From assembly GCF_014649755.1 (NCBI RefSeq), contig NZ_BMTQ01000024.1, positions 1-64,000 of the forward strand: a stretch of DNA of 64,000 nucleotides, read 5' to 3'. Numbering within the stretch: position 1 is the first letter of the stretch; each line of letters begins with the position of its first letter. Positions 53,392-62,453 of this stretch are shown piece after piece. The DNA comes from Streptomyces litmocidini (GTDB taxonomy: Bacteria; Actinomycetota; Actinomycetes; Streptomycetales; Streptomycetaceae). Both the position numbers and the translations under genes were made by a program. The notes below the pieces were generated by a model. That model was given only the letters and a program-made list of their open reading frames with translations. It was not told the origin of the DNA and did not search any database.

Positions 53392-54240
53392 ATGTCGACG
53401 CACCCCGCACGGAGCCTCAGCCGGGTGCTCGAGGACTTCGGCCACACCCTTCTGGATCTGCTGTGCGGCGACCCCGACGCGGCCGGGGAGATCGGCGGCG
53501 TCGGCATCCACGATCCGTACGACGAGCAGCACCACCCGGAGCACGCCATCGTGCTCGGCGTCGGCGTCCACGGCGCGGAGGAGACCGCCCGGCTGCTGCG
53601 GTACCTCGCCGCTCTCGGCGCCACCGTCCTCGTCGTCCGCGGCCCCGTCGACGACGCCGACGAGCTGGAGCCGGTCGTGAACGAGACCGGTGTCGCGCTG
53701 CTCGCCCTGACCCGCGGCGCCTCCTGGGCCCAGCTGGCCGCGATGCTGCGCACCCAGCTCGCCGAGGGCGACGTGGGCGAGGGCGAGGAGCAGACCCTGG
53801 GCGGGGTGCCGTCCGGGGACCTCTTCGCGCTGGCCAATGCCATCGCCACGCTGCTCGACGCGCCCGTCACCATCGAGGACCGCCGTTCCCGCGTCCTCGC
53901 CTGCTCCGTCATCAACATCAAGCCGGCCCGCGTCGGCGGCTACCTCGAAGCCCGCCGCATCCACGACGTCGCCCGCGCCCACGGCGTCCCGGTCTGGTGC
54001 GGCGGCATGCTGGAGACCGGCATCGGCCGCGCCGCCAACGTCGCCCTCGCCGCCCTTCCCGGCTTCACCCTCCCCGGCGACACCTCGGGCTCCCACCGCT
54101 ACTTCGCCACGGACGTCACGGATCCGTTCGTCCTGTCCGACGGCCACCTCGACGTCCCGACGGGCCCGGGACTCGGCACCGAGCCGCTTCCCGACGTCCT
54201 GAAGGAGGTCACCACGTCCACGGAACGGATCGCGCTCTAG
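53392..54240 (+). CDS. chimeric ORF: PucR-type regulator N-terminus joined to MenC-type enolase C-terminus
   Basis: A continuous 282-residue frame of two unrelated halves. Residues 1-168 (LSRVLEDFGHTLLDLLCGDP, TGVALLALTRGASWAQLAAM, GGVPSGDLFALANAIATLLD, VTIEDRRSRVLA) match the N-terminal domain of PucR-family regulators. From about residue 169 it continues as INIKPARVGGYLEARRIHDV, VPVWCGGMLETGIGRAANVA and PGFTLPGDTSGS, the last third of o-succinylbenzoate synthase/N-acylamino acid racemase. The PucR HTH and the enolase lysines and most metal ligands are absent. It is most simply an in-frame deletion fusion and probably non-functional as either parent. Confidence 0.8.
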   Translation: MSTHPARSLSRVLEDFGHTLLDLLCGDPDAAGEIGGVGIHDPYDEQHHPEHAIVLGVGVHGAEETARLLRYLAALGATVLVVRGPVDDADELEPVVNETGVALLALTRGASWAQLAAMLRTQLAEGDVGEGEEQTLGGVPSGDLFALANAIATLLDAPVTIEDRRSRVLACSVINIKPARVGGYLEARRIHDVARAHGVPVWCGGMLETGIGRAANVALAALPGFTLPGDTSGSHRYFATDVTDPFVLSDGHLDVPTGPGLGTEPLPDVLKEVTTSTERIAL

Positions 54241-54260
54241 GGAGCGATCCCGGGGCTCCG

Positions 54261-55409
54261 CTACAGCCAGTCCTTCCGCTTGAACACCACGTACAGGCTC
54301 GTGCACACCACCGCCATCAGCACCACCGCGAACGGATACCCTCCCGCCCAGTGCAGTTCCGGCATGTGGTCGAAGTTCATGCCGTAGATCGTTCCCACCA
54401 ACGTGGGTGCGAAGAGGATGGCGGCCCACGAGGAGATCTTCTTGATCTCCTCGTTCTGCTCGAAGCCCGCTTCCGTCAAGGCGCGCATCTCGGCGTTCTG
54501 TTGTTGGGTGACCAGGGTCGCGTTGACCGTGAGGATGTCCGTCAGGGCCTGGCGGAAGCCGTCGACGCGTTCGCTGGTGTGGGTGACGTGGTCGGCGACG
54601 TCGCGGAGGTAGCGCTGGAGTTCCTCGTCCGTGCCGTACTTGGCGAAGCCGGCCATCAGGGCGTGGAGCATGCCCACCAGGGGGCGGGTGGCGCGCTGGA
54701 ACTCGACCATCTCGCGGGAGAGTTCGTAGATGCGGCGGGAGACCGCCGGGTCGCCGCCGAAGACCTCCGTCTCGATCTCGTCGATGTCGTTCTGGACGCC
54801 CGCGACCACCGGCGCGTAGCCGTCGACCACCGCGTCGAGGATCGCGTACAGGACGGCTTCGGGGCCCAGGGCCAGCAGGTCCGGGTCCTCCTCCATGCGG
54901 CGGCGGACGGCCGAGAGGTCCGGGGCGGCGCCGTGCCGGACCGTGATGAGGAAGTCCGGGCCCACGAAGACGTGGAGCTCGCCGAACTCGACCTCCTCCG
55001 GGGCGTCGAGGTAGCGGGCGGCCCGCAGGACGACGAAGAGGGTGTCGCCGTACCGCTCCAGTTTGGGGCGCTGGTGGGCCTCCCTCGCGTCCTCGACGGC
55101 CAGCTCGTGCAGGTCGAACTCGGCTGCCAGGGAGTGGAGTTCCTCGTCGGTCGGGTGCTGGAGGCCGATCCAGGCCATGCCGTCGGGGTGCTCGCGCAGC
55201 TGGTGGAAGGTGTCCGCGAGGGTGGCGGGGGAGGAGACCCGGCGGCCGTCGCGGTAGAGCGTCGACTGCACCACGCTCGACCGCGCCCCGTCCGGCCGCG
55301 CCACGCTCGACCGCGTCGCGCCCGCCGCCGGGGGCGGCTGCGCGGGCGGGGCCTCGGGCGGCGCTTCGGCGCGGCGGCGCCAGACCGCGCGGGGGCGGCG
55401 GTCGGGCAT
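54261..55409 (-). CDS. corA: CorA-family magnesium/divalent cation channel
   Basis: A 382-residue CorA protein: a large N-terminal cytoplasmic domain, a long coiled-coil region (around EMVEFQRATRPLVGMLHALM, then LTVNATLVTQQQNAEMRALT), and two C-terminal transmembrane helices. The GMN pore motif lies in IYGMNFDHMPELHW between them, and the basic end KRKDWL closes the protein. The ATG at 55407-55409 has AGGAGGTGA upstream. The Pro/Ala-rich first 45 residues are an extension. Confidence 0.92.
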   Translation of the reverse strand: MPDRRPRAVWRRRAEAPPEAPPAQPPPAAGATRSSVARPDGARSSVVQSTLYRDGRRVSSPATLADTFHQLREHPDGMAWIGLQHPTDEELHSLAAEFDLHELAVEDAREAHQRPKLERYGDTLFVVLRAARYLDAPEEVEFGELHVFVGPDFLITVRHGAAPDLSAVRRRMEEDPDLLALGPEAVLYAILDAVVDGYAPVVAGVQNDIDEIETEVFGGDPAVSRRIYELSREMVEFQRATRPLVGMLHALMAGFAKYGTDEELQRYLRDVADHVTHTSERVDGFRQALTDILTVNATLVTQQQNAEMRALTEAGFEQNEEIKKISSWAAILFAPTLVGTIYGMNFDHMPELHWAGGYPFAVVLMAVVCTSLYVVFKRKDWL

Positions 55410-55578
55410 CGTCGCTCACCTCCTCCTCGGTCGGTGGCCCCGGCGCGGCTGCGGGCCGAGAGCGGGAGACGGATCGAGAGCAGGATATATGGGGTGAATC
55501 CTTCCCGTCCGGATCTCGCCGGCCCGCATTCCGCATGGAGGACAGGGGCTGTCCGCAACGGTCGATAGCGTGCCGGAC

Positions 55579-56691
55579 ATGGCCCTCAAGTCGACCCACC
55601 CCGTGCTCGGCCCGCGCGCCCTGAACCGCGCCACCCTCGACCGGCAGCTGCTCCTGCGCCCCGCCCCGCTCGGCGCCGAGGAGGCCGTCGCCCACCTCGT
55701 GGGCCTCCAGGCCCAGAACACCAAGCCCCCGTACTACGCGCTCGCCGCCCGTCTCGACGGCTTCCGGCCCGAGGACCTGTCCGCCCTGATGGAGTCCCGG
55801 AAGGTCGCCCGGATCGTCTCGCTGCGGTCCACCGTCCACACCCACACCGCCCGCGACGCCGTCGGCCTGCGCCGGCTCGTCCAGGCCGGGGCCATCGACC
55901 GCGAGCTGAAGGCGTTCCGCAAGGGGCTCGACGGCGTCGACCTCGACCGGCTCGCCGCCCTGGCCGCCGAGTGCGTGGAGGAGCGGCCCCGCACCCCCAA
56001 GGAGCTGCGGGAACGGCTGCTCCGGGAGTGGCCGGAGGCCGATCCGCAGGCACTCACCATCGCCGCCCGTTGTCTGCTCCTCATGGTGCAGGTCACCCCG
56101 CGCGGCCTGTGGGGGCGCAGCGGGCAGGTCGCGCTCACCACCGCCCGTACGTGGTTCGACGGGCCCGAGGACGGAGCCGCCGACCTCGACGGGACCGTAC
56201 GGCGCTATCTCGGCGCCTTCGGCCCCGCCTCCGTCAAGGACATGCAGACCTGGTGCGGCCTCACCCGTCTCCGCCCGGCCTTCGAGCGGCTGCGGCCCGA
56301 GCTGCTCGTCCTCCGGGACGAGCGGGGCACCGAGCTCTTCGACCTCCCCGACGCGCCCCGCCCCGACGAGGACGCCCCGGCGCCGCCCCGCTTCCTGCCC
56401 GAGTTCGACAACCTGCTCCTCTCGCACGCCGACCGCGGCCGGGTCGTTCCCGCCGAACACCACGGCCGCACCTGGACCGGCAACCAGGCGCACCGCACGT
56501 TCCTCGTCGACGGGTTCGTCGCCGGGATCTGGCACCTCGACGAGGCGAAGGGCCGCACGACGCTCACCGTGGAGCCCTTCGCGCCCCTGCCGCGCGCCAC
56601 GCGGGCCGCGCTCGACGCCGAGGCCGAGCGGACCCTCCGGCTGATGACGCCCCCCGGCACCCCGTACGACCTCGTGCACGCGGAGGGATGA
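55579..56691 (+). CDS. winged-helix DNA-binding domain protein (AlkZ-related superfamily)
   Basis: A 370-residue protein starting LGPRALNRATLDRQLLLRP, with HLVGLQAQNTKPPYYALAAR, SLRSTVHTHTARDA and a C-terminal FLPEFDNLLLSHADR. These are hallmarks of the winged-helix DNA-binding family (HTH_42), which includes AlkZ-type DNA glycosylases for bulky or crosslinked bases; many members are of unknown role. The QxQ element of that family is visible in LQAQN. The ATG at 55579 is preferred; GTG at 55570 is an alternative, and neither has a clear ribosome site. Confidence 0.8.
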   Translation: MALKSTHPVLGPRALNRATLDRQLLLRPAPLGAEEAVAHLVGLQAQNTKPPYYALAARLDGFRPEDLSALMESRKVARIVSLRSTVHTHTARDAVGLRRLVQAGAIDRELKAFRKGLDGVDLDRLAALAAECVEERPRTPKELRERLLREWPEADPQALTIAARCLLLMVQVTPRGLWGRSGQVALTTARTWFDGPEDGAADLDGTVRRYLGAFGPASVKDMQTWCGLTRLRPAFERLRPELLVLRDERGTELFDLPDAPRPDEDAPAPPRFLPEFDNLLLSHADRGRVVPAEHHGRTWTGNQAHRTFLVDGFVAGIWHLDEAKGRTTLTVEPFAPLPRATRAALDAEAERTLRLMTPPGTPYDLVHAEG

Positions 56692-56793
56692 CGTGCCGCG
56701 CGTACGAGGGCGGAGGCCGAGGCCGTCAGCCGTCCGCCGCGTGGCCCCCGGCAGGACGCGCGGGACCGTTTCGCCTGACCGCGGACCGGGGCG

Positions 56794-57609
56794 TCACGGC
56801 AGCACCCCCGCCCTCCGGGCCGCCACCACCGCCTCCAGGCGCGTGTGGGCACCCAGTTTGCGCATCGCCGAGCGGAGGTAGCCCTTCACCGTCTCCGGGC
56901 GCAGGCCGAGGCGCTCCGCCACCGTCGCGTTCGTCGCGCCGGAGGCGACCGCCGCGAGGACGTCCGTCTCACGGGGAGTGAGCGCCACGCCCGGCACCGG
57001 CGCGGGGGGCGCGGAGGCCGTCTCCAGCCGTCCGCACACCGCGAGCAGGCGCGCCCGCAGCGCCGGGTCCAGGACCTTCGGCGCGAGCTCGCGCAGCTCC
57101 CCGTACGCCTGGCGGACCTCCTCCCAGGACGGGCCGGGCGCCGGGGGCGCGAGCAGTTGCCGCACCTCGTCCCGTACCGCGAGGGCCTGCTCGACGTCCC
57201 GGGCCGCCGCCATCGCCGCGTCGAAGACGCGCTCGCCGATCGGCAGGGACGCGCGCAGCGCCCCGTACAGCACGCCCCGGACCTTGCGCCGCACGACGAC
57301 GGGGACGGCGATCACCGCGCGCAGGCCCTCCGCCGAGACGGGGGCGTCGTACTCGTGCGTGATGCGCCGCGACGACGGGTAGTCCGTGACCGCGCAGGGC
57401 CGGGAGAGGGCCAGGCACTTCCCTCCCAGGCCCGAGCCGGCCGAGATCGCCAGGCCGCTCAGCGCGGGCGTCACCGCCCCGCTCAGCTCGGCGATCCGCA
57501 TCGCGCGCCCCTCCTGGAGCAGCCCGCCGAAGACGACGGGCAGCCCGGTGGCGCGCCTCAGCCGCAGCAGCGCCGTGCGCAACTCCACCGCTTCCGCCAT
57601 CTCGGACAC
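56794..57609 (-). CDS. GAF-LuxR transcriptional regulator
   Basis: A 271-residue regulator with an N-terminal GAF domain (residues about 10-140, with AGSGLGGKCLALSRP and VIAVPVVVRRKVRGVLYGAL) and a C-terminal LuxR HTH (LTPRETDVLAAVASGATNAT, VAERLGLRPETVKGYLRSAM). The GTG has AAGGAGTGG upstream. It is divergent from two acyl-CoA synthetase genes and a strong palindrome at 57624-57639 lies 15 bp upstream of its start. It probably controls that operon in response to an acyl or aryl compound. Confidence 0.85.
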   Translation of the reverse strand: MSEMAEAVELRTALLRLRRATGLPVVFGGLLQEGRAMRIAELSGAVTPALSGLAISAGSGLGGKCLALSRPCAVTDYPSSRRITHEYDAPVSAEGLRAVIAVPVVVRRKVRGVLYGALRASLPIGERVFDAAMAAARDVEQALAVRDEVRQLLAPPAPGPSWEEVRQAYGELRELAPKVLDPALRARLLAVCGRLETASAPPAPVPGVALTPRETDVLAAVASGATNATVAERLGLRPETVKGYLRSAMRKLGAHTRLEAVVAARRAGVLP

Positions 57610-57623
57610 GGAACCACTCCTTC

Positions 57624-57639
57624 ACCCCCGAACGGGGGT
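57624..57639. promoter_or_regulatory. palindromic operator in the LuxR/acyl-CoA synthetase divergent promoter
   Basis: ACCCCCG-AA-CGGGGGT, perfect 7-bp arms. Candidate binding site of the GAF-LuxR protein. Confidence 0.55.
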
Positions 57640-57671
57640 AGTGAGACCCGGGTCACCGATTACACGATGTC

Positions 57672-57684
57672 CGGGACAGTCCCG
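57672..57684. promoter_or_regulatory. second palindrome upstream of the acyl-CoA synthetase operon
   Basis: CGGGAC-A-GTCCCG, 13 bp, perfect arms, ending 15 bp before the ATG. It could be an operator or a small hairpin near the ribosome site. Confidence 0.35.
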
Positions 57685-57699
57685 CAACGAGGAGGACAC

Positions 57700-59385
57700 A
57701 TGACGGCCACGAGCGCGACCGGTGCGACGGAGAGGTTCCGGGCCGCCCGGGACTTCCTGCTGCGGCATCGCGAGGACTACGAGACGGCCTACGAGGGCTT
57801 CGCCTGGCCCCGGCCCGACCGTTTCAACTGGGCGCTCGAATGGTTCGACGTCATCGCACGGGACAACGACCGGACCGCGCTGCACATCGTCGAGGAGGAC
57901 GGCTCCGAGACGCGGGTGAGCTTCGCCGAGATGTCCGCCCGCTCCAACAGGGTCGCGAACTGGCTCCGGGCCCGGGGCGTGCGCGCCGGCGACCGGATCG
58001 TCCTGATGCTCGGCAACCAGGTCGAGCTGTGGGAGACCGTGCTGGCCGCGATGAAGCTGCGCGCCGTCCTCATCCCCGCCACCCCGCTCCTCGGCCCCGC
58101 AGACCTGCGCGACCGCGTCGACCGGGGCCGCGCCCGGCACGTGGTCGTGCGCGCCGAGGACACCGCCAAGTTCGACGACGTCCCCGGGGAGTACACCCGG
58201 ATCGCGGTGGGCGACGAGCGGGCCGGCTGGCTGGGGTACGAGCTCGCCGCCCGGGAGCCGGACGTGTTCGAGCCCGACGGCGTCACCCTCGCCGACGACA
58301 CCCTGATGCTGTACTTCACCTCCGGCACGACCGCCCGCCCCAAGCTGGTCGAGCACACCCACACCTCGTACCCCGTCGGGCACCTCTCGACGATGTACTG
58401 GATCGGCCTCAAGCCCGGCGACGTGCACCTCAACATCTCCTCGCCGGGCTGGGCCAAGCACGCCTGGTCCAACCTCTTCGCGCCGTGGAACGCCGAGGCG
58501 ACCGTCTTCATCCACAACTACACCCGCTTCGACCCGGCCCGGCTCATGGACGAGATGGAGCGCAACGGCGTCACCAGCTTCTGCGCCCCGCCGACCGTGT
58601 GGCGGATGCTGATCCAGGCCGACCTCGGTCAGCTGAAGACCCCGCCGCGCGAGGTCGTCGCCGCCGGCGAGCCGCTCAACCCCGAGGTCATCGAGTCGGT
58701 GCGGCGCGCCTGGGGGGTCACCATCCGGGACGGCTTCGGCCAGACCGAGACCGCCGTCCAGGTGTCCAACAGCCCCGGCCAGCGGCTCAAGGAGGGCTCC
58801 ATGGGACGCCCCAGCCCCGGCTTCAAGGTCACCCTCGTCGACCCGGTGAGCGGCCGGCCGGACGTCGAGGAGGGCGAGATCTGCCTCGACCTCGCCGCCC
58901 GCCCGGTGGGCCTGATGACCGGCTACCACGGCGACCCGGAGCGCACGGCGGAGGCGATGGAGGGCGGCTTCTACCGCACCGGCGACATCGGCTCCCGAGA
59001 CGCGGACGGCTACATCACCTACGTCGGGCGCGCCGACGACGTCTTCAAGGCCTCCGACTACAAGATCAGCCCCTTCGAGCTGGAGAGCGCCCTCCTGGAG
59101 CACGAGGCCGTCGCCGAGGCGGCCGTCGTCCCCGCGCCCGATCCGCTGCGGCTCGCCGTCCCCAAGGCGTACGTCGTCCTCGCGGCGGGCTGGGAGCCGG
59201 GCGAGGAGACCGCGAAGGCCCTCTTCGCCCACTCGCGCGCGGTCCTCGCCCCGTACAAGCGGATCCGGCGCATCGAGTTCGCCGACCTGCCCAAGACCGT
59301 CTCCGGCAAGATCCGCCGGGTCGAGCTGCGCCGGCTGACGGCGGAGGGCGGCGGCACGGAGTACGCGGAAGGGGACCTCGCATGA
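57700..59385 (+). CDS. medium-chain/aryl acyl-CoA synthetase (AMP-forming)
   Basis: A 561-residue ANL enzyme of the medium-chain acyl-CoA synthetase type. Motifs: P-loop FTSGTTARPKLVEHTH, RDGFGQTETA, TGDIGSRDADGYITYVGRAD, the hinge DVFKASDYKISPFELE, and the catalytic Lys in KTVSGKIRR. It should form acyl-CoA from carboxylate, ATP and CoA. GAGGAGG precedes the ATG. ATGA-coupled to the second synthetase gene. It is the probable housekeeping paralogue of the ligase at 13113-14987. Confidence 0.9.
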   Translation: MTATSATGATERFRAARDFLLRHREDYETAYEGFAWPRPDRFNWALEWFDVIARDNDRTALHIVEEDGSETRVSFAEMSARSNRVANWLRARGVRAGDRIVLMLGNQVELWETVLAAMKLRAVLIPATPLLGPADLRDRVDRGRARHVVVRAEDTAKFDDVPGEYTRIAVGDERAGWLGYELAAREPDVFEPDGVTLADDTLMLYFTSGTTARPKLVEHTHTSYPVGHLSTMYWIGLKPGDVHLNISSPGWAKHAWSNLFAPWNAEATVFIHNYTRFDPARLMDEMERNGVTSFCAPPTVWRMLIQADLGQLKTPPREVVAAGEPLNPEVIESVRRAWGVTIRDGFGQTETAVQVSNSPGQRLKEGSMGRPSPGFKVTLVDPVSGRPDVEEGEICLDLAARPVGLMTGYHGDPERTAEAMEGGFYRTGDIGSRDADGYITYVGRADDVFKASDYKISPFELESALLEHEAVAEAAVVPAPDPLRLAVPKAYVVLAAGWEPGEETAKALFAHSRAVLAPYKRIRRIEFADLPKTVSGKIRRVELRRLTAEGGGTEYAEGDLA

Positions 59386-60998
59386 CCGGCCCGACGGAGG
59401 GCGCCACGGAACCCTCGTACGCGCACGGGGTGTCGGAGACGCCGCTCCTCGGCGACACCATCGGCGCCAACCTCGACCGGGCCGTCGCCGCCTGGCCCGA
59501 CCGCGAGGCCCTCGTCGACGTCCCCACCGGCCGCCGCTGGACGTACGCGGAGTTCGGCGCGGACGTCGACCGGCTGGCCGGCTCCCTGCTCGGCAGCGGG
59601 GTCCGCAAGGGCGACCGGGTCGGGATCTGGGCGGTGAACTGCGCCGAGTGGGTGCTCGTCCAGTACGCGACCGCCCGCATCGGCGCGATCATGGTCAACA
59701 TCAACCCGGCCTACCGCGCCCACGAGCTGGCGTACGTGCTCCGGCAGGCCGGCATCTCCCTGCTCTTCGCCTCGCTCGCCCACAAGACGAGCGACTACCG
59801 CGCCATGGTCGAGCAAGTCCGCGGCGAATGCCCGGAGTTGCGCGAGGCGGTCTACTTCGGGGACCCGAGCTGGGACGCGCTGCTCGCCCGGACGGCCGGG
59901 GAGCTGCGTCCGGAACCGCTCTCCTGCGACGAACCCGTCAACATCCAGTACACCTCGGGGACGACGGGCTTCCCGAAGGGCGCCACGCTCTCCCACCACA
60001 ACATCCTCAACAACGGTTACTTCGTCGGCGAGATGATCGCCTACGACGAGCAGGACCGCATCTGCATCCCGGTGCCCTTCTACCACTGCTTCGGCATGGT
60101 CATGGGGAACCTCGCGGCCACCTCGCACGGCGCCTGCATGGTCGTCCCGGCCGCCTCCTTCGACCCCGCCGCCACCCTCCGGGCGGTCCAGGAGGAGCGC
60201 TGCACCTCGCTGTACGGGGTGCCGACGATGTTCATCGCCGAGCTCAACCTGCCCGACTTCGCCGCCTACGACCTCTCCACGCTCCGCACCGGGATCATGG
60301 CGGGCTCGCCGTGCCCGGTCGAGGTGATGAAGCGGGTCGTCGCCGAGATGAACATGGCGGAGGTGTCGATCTGCTACGGCATGACCGAGACCTCGCCCGT
60401 CTCCACCCAGACCCGCCGCGACGACGACCTGGAGCGCCGCACCGGCACCGTCGGCCGGGTCATGCCGCACGTCGAGGTGAAGGTCGTCGACCCGGCGACC
60501 GGCCTGACCGTCGGGCGCGGCACGGCGGGGGAGCTGTGCACCCGCGGCTACAGCGTGATGCTCGGCTACTGGGACGAGCCGGAGAAGACCGCCGAGGCGA
60601 TCGACACCGGCCGCTGGATGCACACCGGGGACCTCGCGGTCATGCGGGACGACGGCTACGTGCAGATCGTCGGCCGCATCAAGGACATGATCATCCGGGG
60701 CGGGGAGAACGTGTACCCGCGCGAGGTCGAGGAGTTCCTCTACGGGCACCCCAAGATCGCGGACGTCCAGGTCGTCGGCGTCCCCGACGAGCGCTACGGC
60801 GAGGAGATCCTGGCCTGCGTGATCCCGCGCGACCCCGCCGCCCCGCCCACCCTGGACGAGATCACCGCCTTCTGCCGCGACCGGCTCGCCCACTACAAGA
60901 TCCCGCGCAGGATGGAGGTCCTCACCGAGTTCCCGATGACGGTGAGCGGAAAGGTGCGGAAGGTGGAGCTCAGGCAGAGGTACGGCGAAGGGGCGTAG
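59382..60998 (+). CDS. FadD-like acyl-CoA synthetase
   Basis: A 538-residue ANL enzyme, full length for the FadD/AMP-binding group. Motifs: YTSGTTGFPKGATLSHHNIL, SICYGMTETSPVS, HTGDLAVMRDDGYVQIVGRI, IIRGGENVYPREVEEFL, and the catalytic Lys in TVSGKVRKVEL. Probably activates fatty acids. It is translationally coupled to the preceding synthetase (ATGA) and overlaps the convergent GNAT gene by 29 nt at its 3' end. Confidence 0.9.
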   Translation: MTGPTEGATEPSYAHGVSETPLLGDTIGANLDRAVAAWPDREALVDVPTGRRWTYAEFGADVDRLAGSLLGSGVRKGDRVGIWAVNCAEWVLVQYATARIGAIMVNINPAYRAHELAYVLRQAGISLLFASLAHKTSDYRAMVEQVRGECPELREAVYFGDPSWDALLARTAGELRPEPLSCDEPVNIQYTSGTTGFPKGATLSHHNILNNGYFVGEMIAYDEQDRICIPVPFYHCFGMVMGNLAATSHGACMVVPAASFDPAATLRAVQEERCTSLYGVPTMFIAELNLPDFAAYDLSTLRTGIMAGSPCPVEVMKRVVAEMNMAEVSICYGMTETSPVSTQTRRDDDLERRTGTVGRVMPHVEVKVVDPATGLTVGRGTAGELCTRGYSVMLGYWDEPEKTAEAIDTGRWMHTGDLAVMRDDGYVQIVGRIKDMIIRGGENVYPREVEEFLYGHPKIADVQVVGVPDERYGEEILACVIPRDPAAPPTLDEITAFCRDRLAHYKIPRRMEVLTEFPMTVSGKVRKVELRQRYGEGA

Positions 60999-61518
60999 GG
61001 CCCTCGACCAGTTCCCGGCGCATGCAGACGCGGGGCCAGAGCGACAGGCCGTGGGCCGCCTCGGCGCGGCTGATGGCGCGCAGGCCCTCCGTCAGCGCCG
61101 GGTCGGAGTCGGCGAGCGGGCGGAAGCCGAGCCGCGTGTAGTACGGGGCGTTCCACGGGACCTCGGCGAAGGTCGTCAGCGTCAGGGCCGTCAGGCCCTG
61201 CTCCCCGGCGGCCGCCGCCAGGTGCTCGATCAGCGCCCGGCCGACGCCCCGGCGGGCGGCGTCCGGGTGCACCGACACCTGCTCGATGTGGGCGGCGCCG
61301 TCGACCGTGTCCGTGAGCAGGTACGCGACCGGGCGGTCGGCGGCGTCCGCCGCCACCCACGCCCGGCCCGCACGACGGTAGGTCTCCAGGACGTCCAGGG
61401 GCAGCGGGTCGTCGTCGGCGATCGCCGCCATGCCGAGGGCACGGAACGGCTCGCCCGCCGCCCGTTCGATGTCCTGGAGCAGCGGGAGTTCGGCCGGAGC
61501 GGCCGCTCTGATGCGCAT
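60970..61518 (-). CDS. GNAT-family N-acetyltransferase
   Basis: A 182-residue GCN5-like acetyltransferase. The acetyl-CoA-binding motif is HPDAARRGVGRALIEHLAAA (Q/R-x-x-G-x-G/A form), preceded by AHIEQVSV and followed by VPWNAPYYTRLGFRPL. It is the small stand-alone type with unpredictable substrate. The 3' end overlaps the FadD-like gene by 29 nt. Confidence 0.85.
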   Translation of the reverse strand: MRIRAAAPAELPLLQDIERAAGEPFRALGMAAIADDDPLPLDVLETYRRAGRAWVAADAADRPVAYLLTDTVDGAAHIEQVSVHPDAARRGVGRALIEHLAAAAGEQGLTALTLTTFAEVPWNAPYYTRLGFRPLADSDPALTEGLRAISRAEAAHGLSLWPRVCMRRELVEGPTPLRRTSA

Positions 61519-61537
61519 ACGCCAGTATGACGCGGCC

Positions 61538-62365
61538 TCAGCACGAGGCGCCGTCCGCGTCCGAACCTCCGTCCACCGGGGGCCGGTTCCGGTCGGCCGG
61601 CCGGGGGCGGCCGACCGGCCCGGCGCGGTCCTGCCCGGGCGGGCGGTCGAGGAGGCCGCCGTCGCGTGAGAAACGGGGCAGGAACAGAGCCAGGGCCGGA
61701 TCCCCGTACAGCGCCACGTACAGCTGGACGAGCCACCCGTCCGTCACCTCGTGCCGGTGCGCCGGCAGCGGGTACCGCTCCCGCAGGTCGGTGAGGAGCC
61801 GCCGTGCCGCCCCCGTCGTGTCCGGCAGCCGCAGCAGCGCCGGCGCCACGAGGACCGGCGGCGCCCCGGCCGCGAGCGCCATCGCGAGGCCCGCCCCCGA
61901 CGCCCCGGCCGCGAACGGCCCGGCCACCGCCGTGACCGGTACGCACCCCAGCAGCGCGCGGGCGGCCCACAGCCGCGCCGGCGGCCGCAGGAGCCCGGCG
62001 CCGGACAGTTCGCCGCGCAGCGCGTCCACGGCCCGCCGCGCCTCGGGGCGCTGCGTCAGCGCCCGCAGCGCGAGGGCGCGACGCAGCGCCCCGTGCACCC
62101 CGAGCTGTACGGGGTCACGGGTCCGGCCCGGCCCGCCGTTGGCCCGAATCGTATGTTTACGGCCCGCGGCGACCGCCCCGCGCTGGTGCAGCGCCACCAG
62201 GGCCACGGTCACGGCGGCCCGCCGCCCGCCGCGCAGCAGCGCGAGGGCCTGCGGCGGCGGCACGTCGCTCGTGCCGCTCGTCCCGCTGCGGGTTCTCAGC
62301 AGAACGGCGGCGATCAGCAACTCTCCCCACGCCGCTCCGATGAACCACCACGTCCCCGTCGGCAT
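61538..62365 (-). CDS. TIGR04222-type membrane protein
   Basis: A 275-residue protein with an N-terminal hydrophobic helix (WWFIGAAWGELLIAAVLL), then PQALALLRGGRRAAVTVALV and ALHQRGAV, the first signature of the TIGR04222 family, and two further hydrophobic segments around residues 140-180. Members are common, uncharacterised actinobacterial membrane proteins. The ATG at 62363-62365 has GGGGTGGG upstream. Confidence 0.7.
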   Translation of the reverse strand: MPTGTWWFIGAAWGELLIAAVLLRTRSGTSGTSDVPPPQALALLRGGRRAAVTVALVALHQRGAVAAGRKHTIRANGGPGRTRDPVQLGVHGALRRALALRALTQRPEARRAVDALRGELSGAGLLRPPARLWAARALLGCVPVTAVAGPFAAGASGAGLAMALAAGAPPVLVAPALLRLPDTTGAARRLLTDLRERYPLPAHRHEVTDGWLVQLYVALYGDPALALFLPRFSRDGGLLDRPPGQDRAGPVGRPRPADRNRPPVDGGSDADGASC

Positions 62366-62453
62366 GACGCCCACCCCCCGAGGGTGTTGTGCCCGGCGGA
62401 GCGTGATCGTCACGCGTGATTGGCCGAATTCGGATGCCGAGGAGTCGTGGGGA

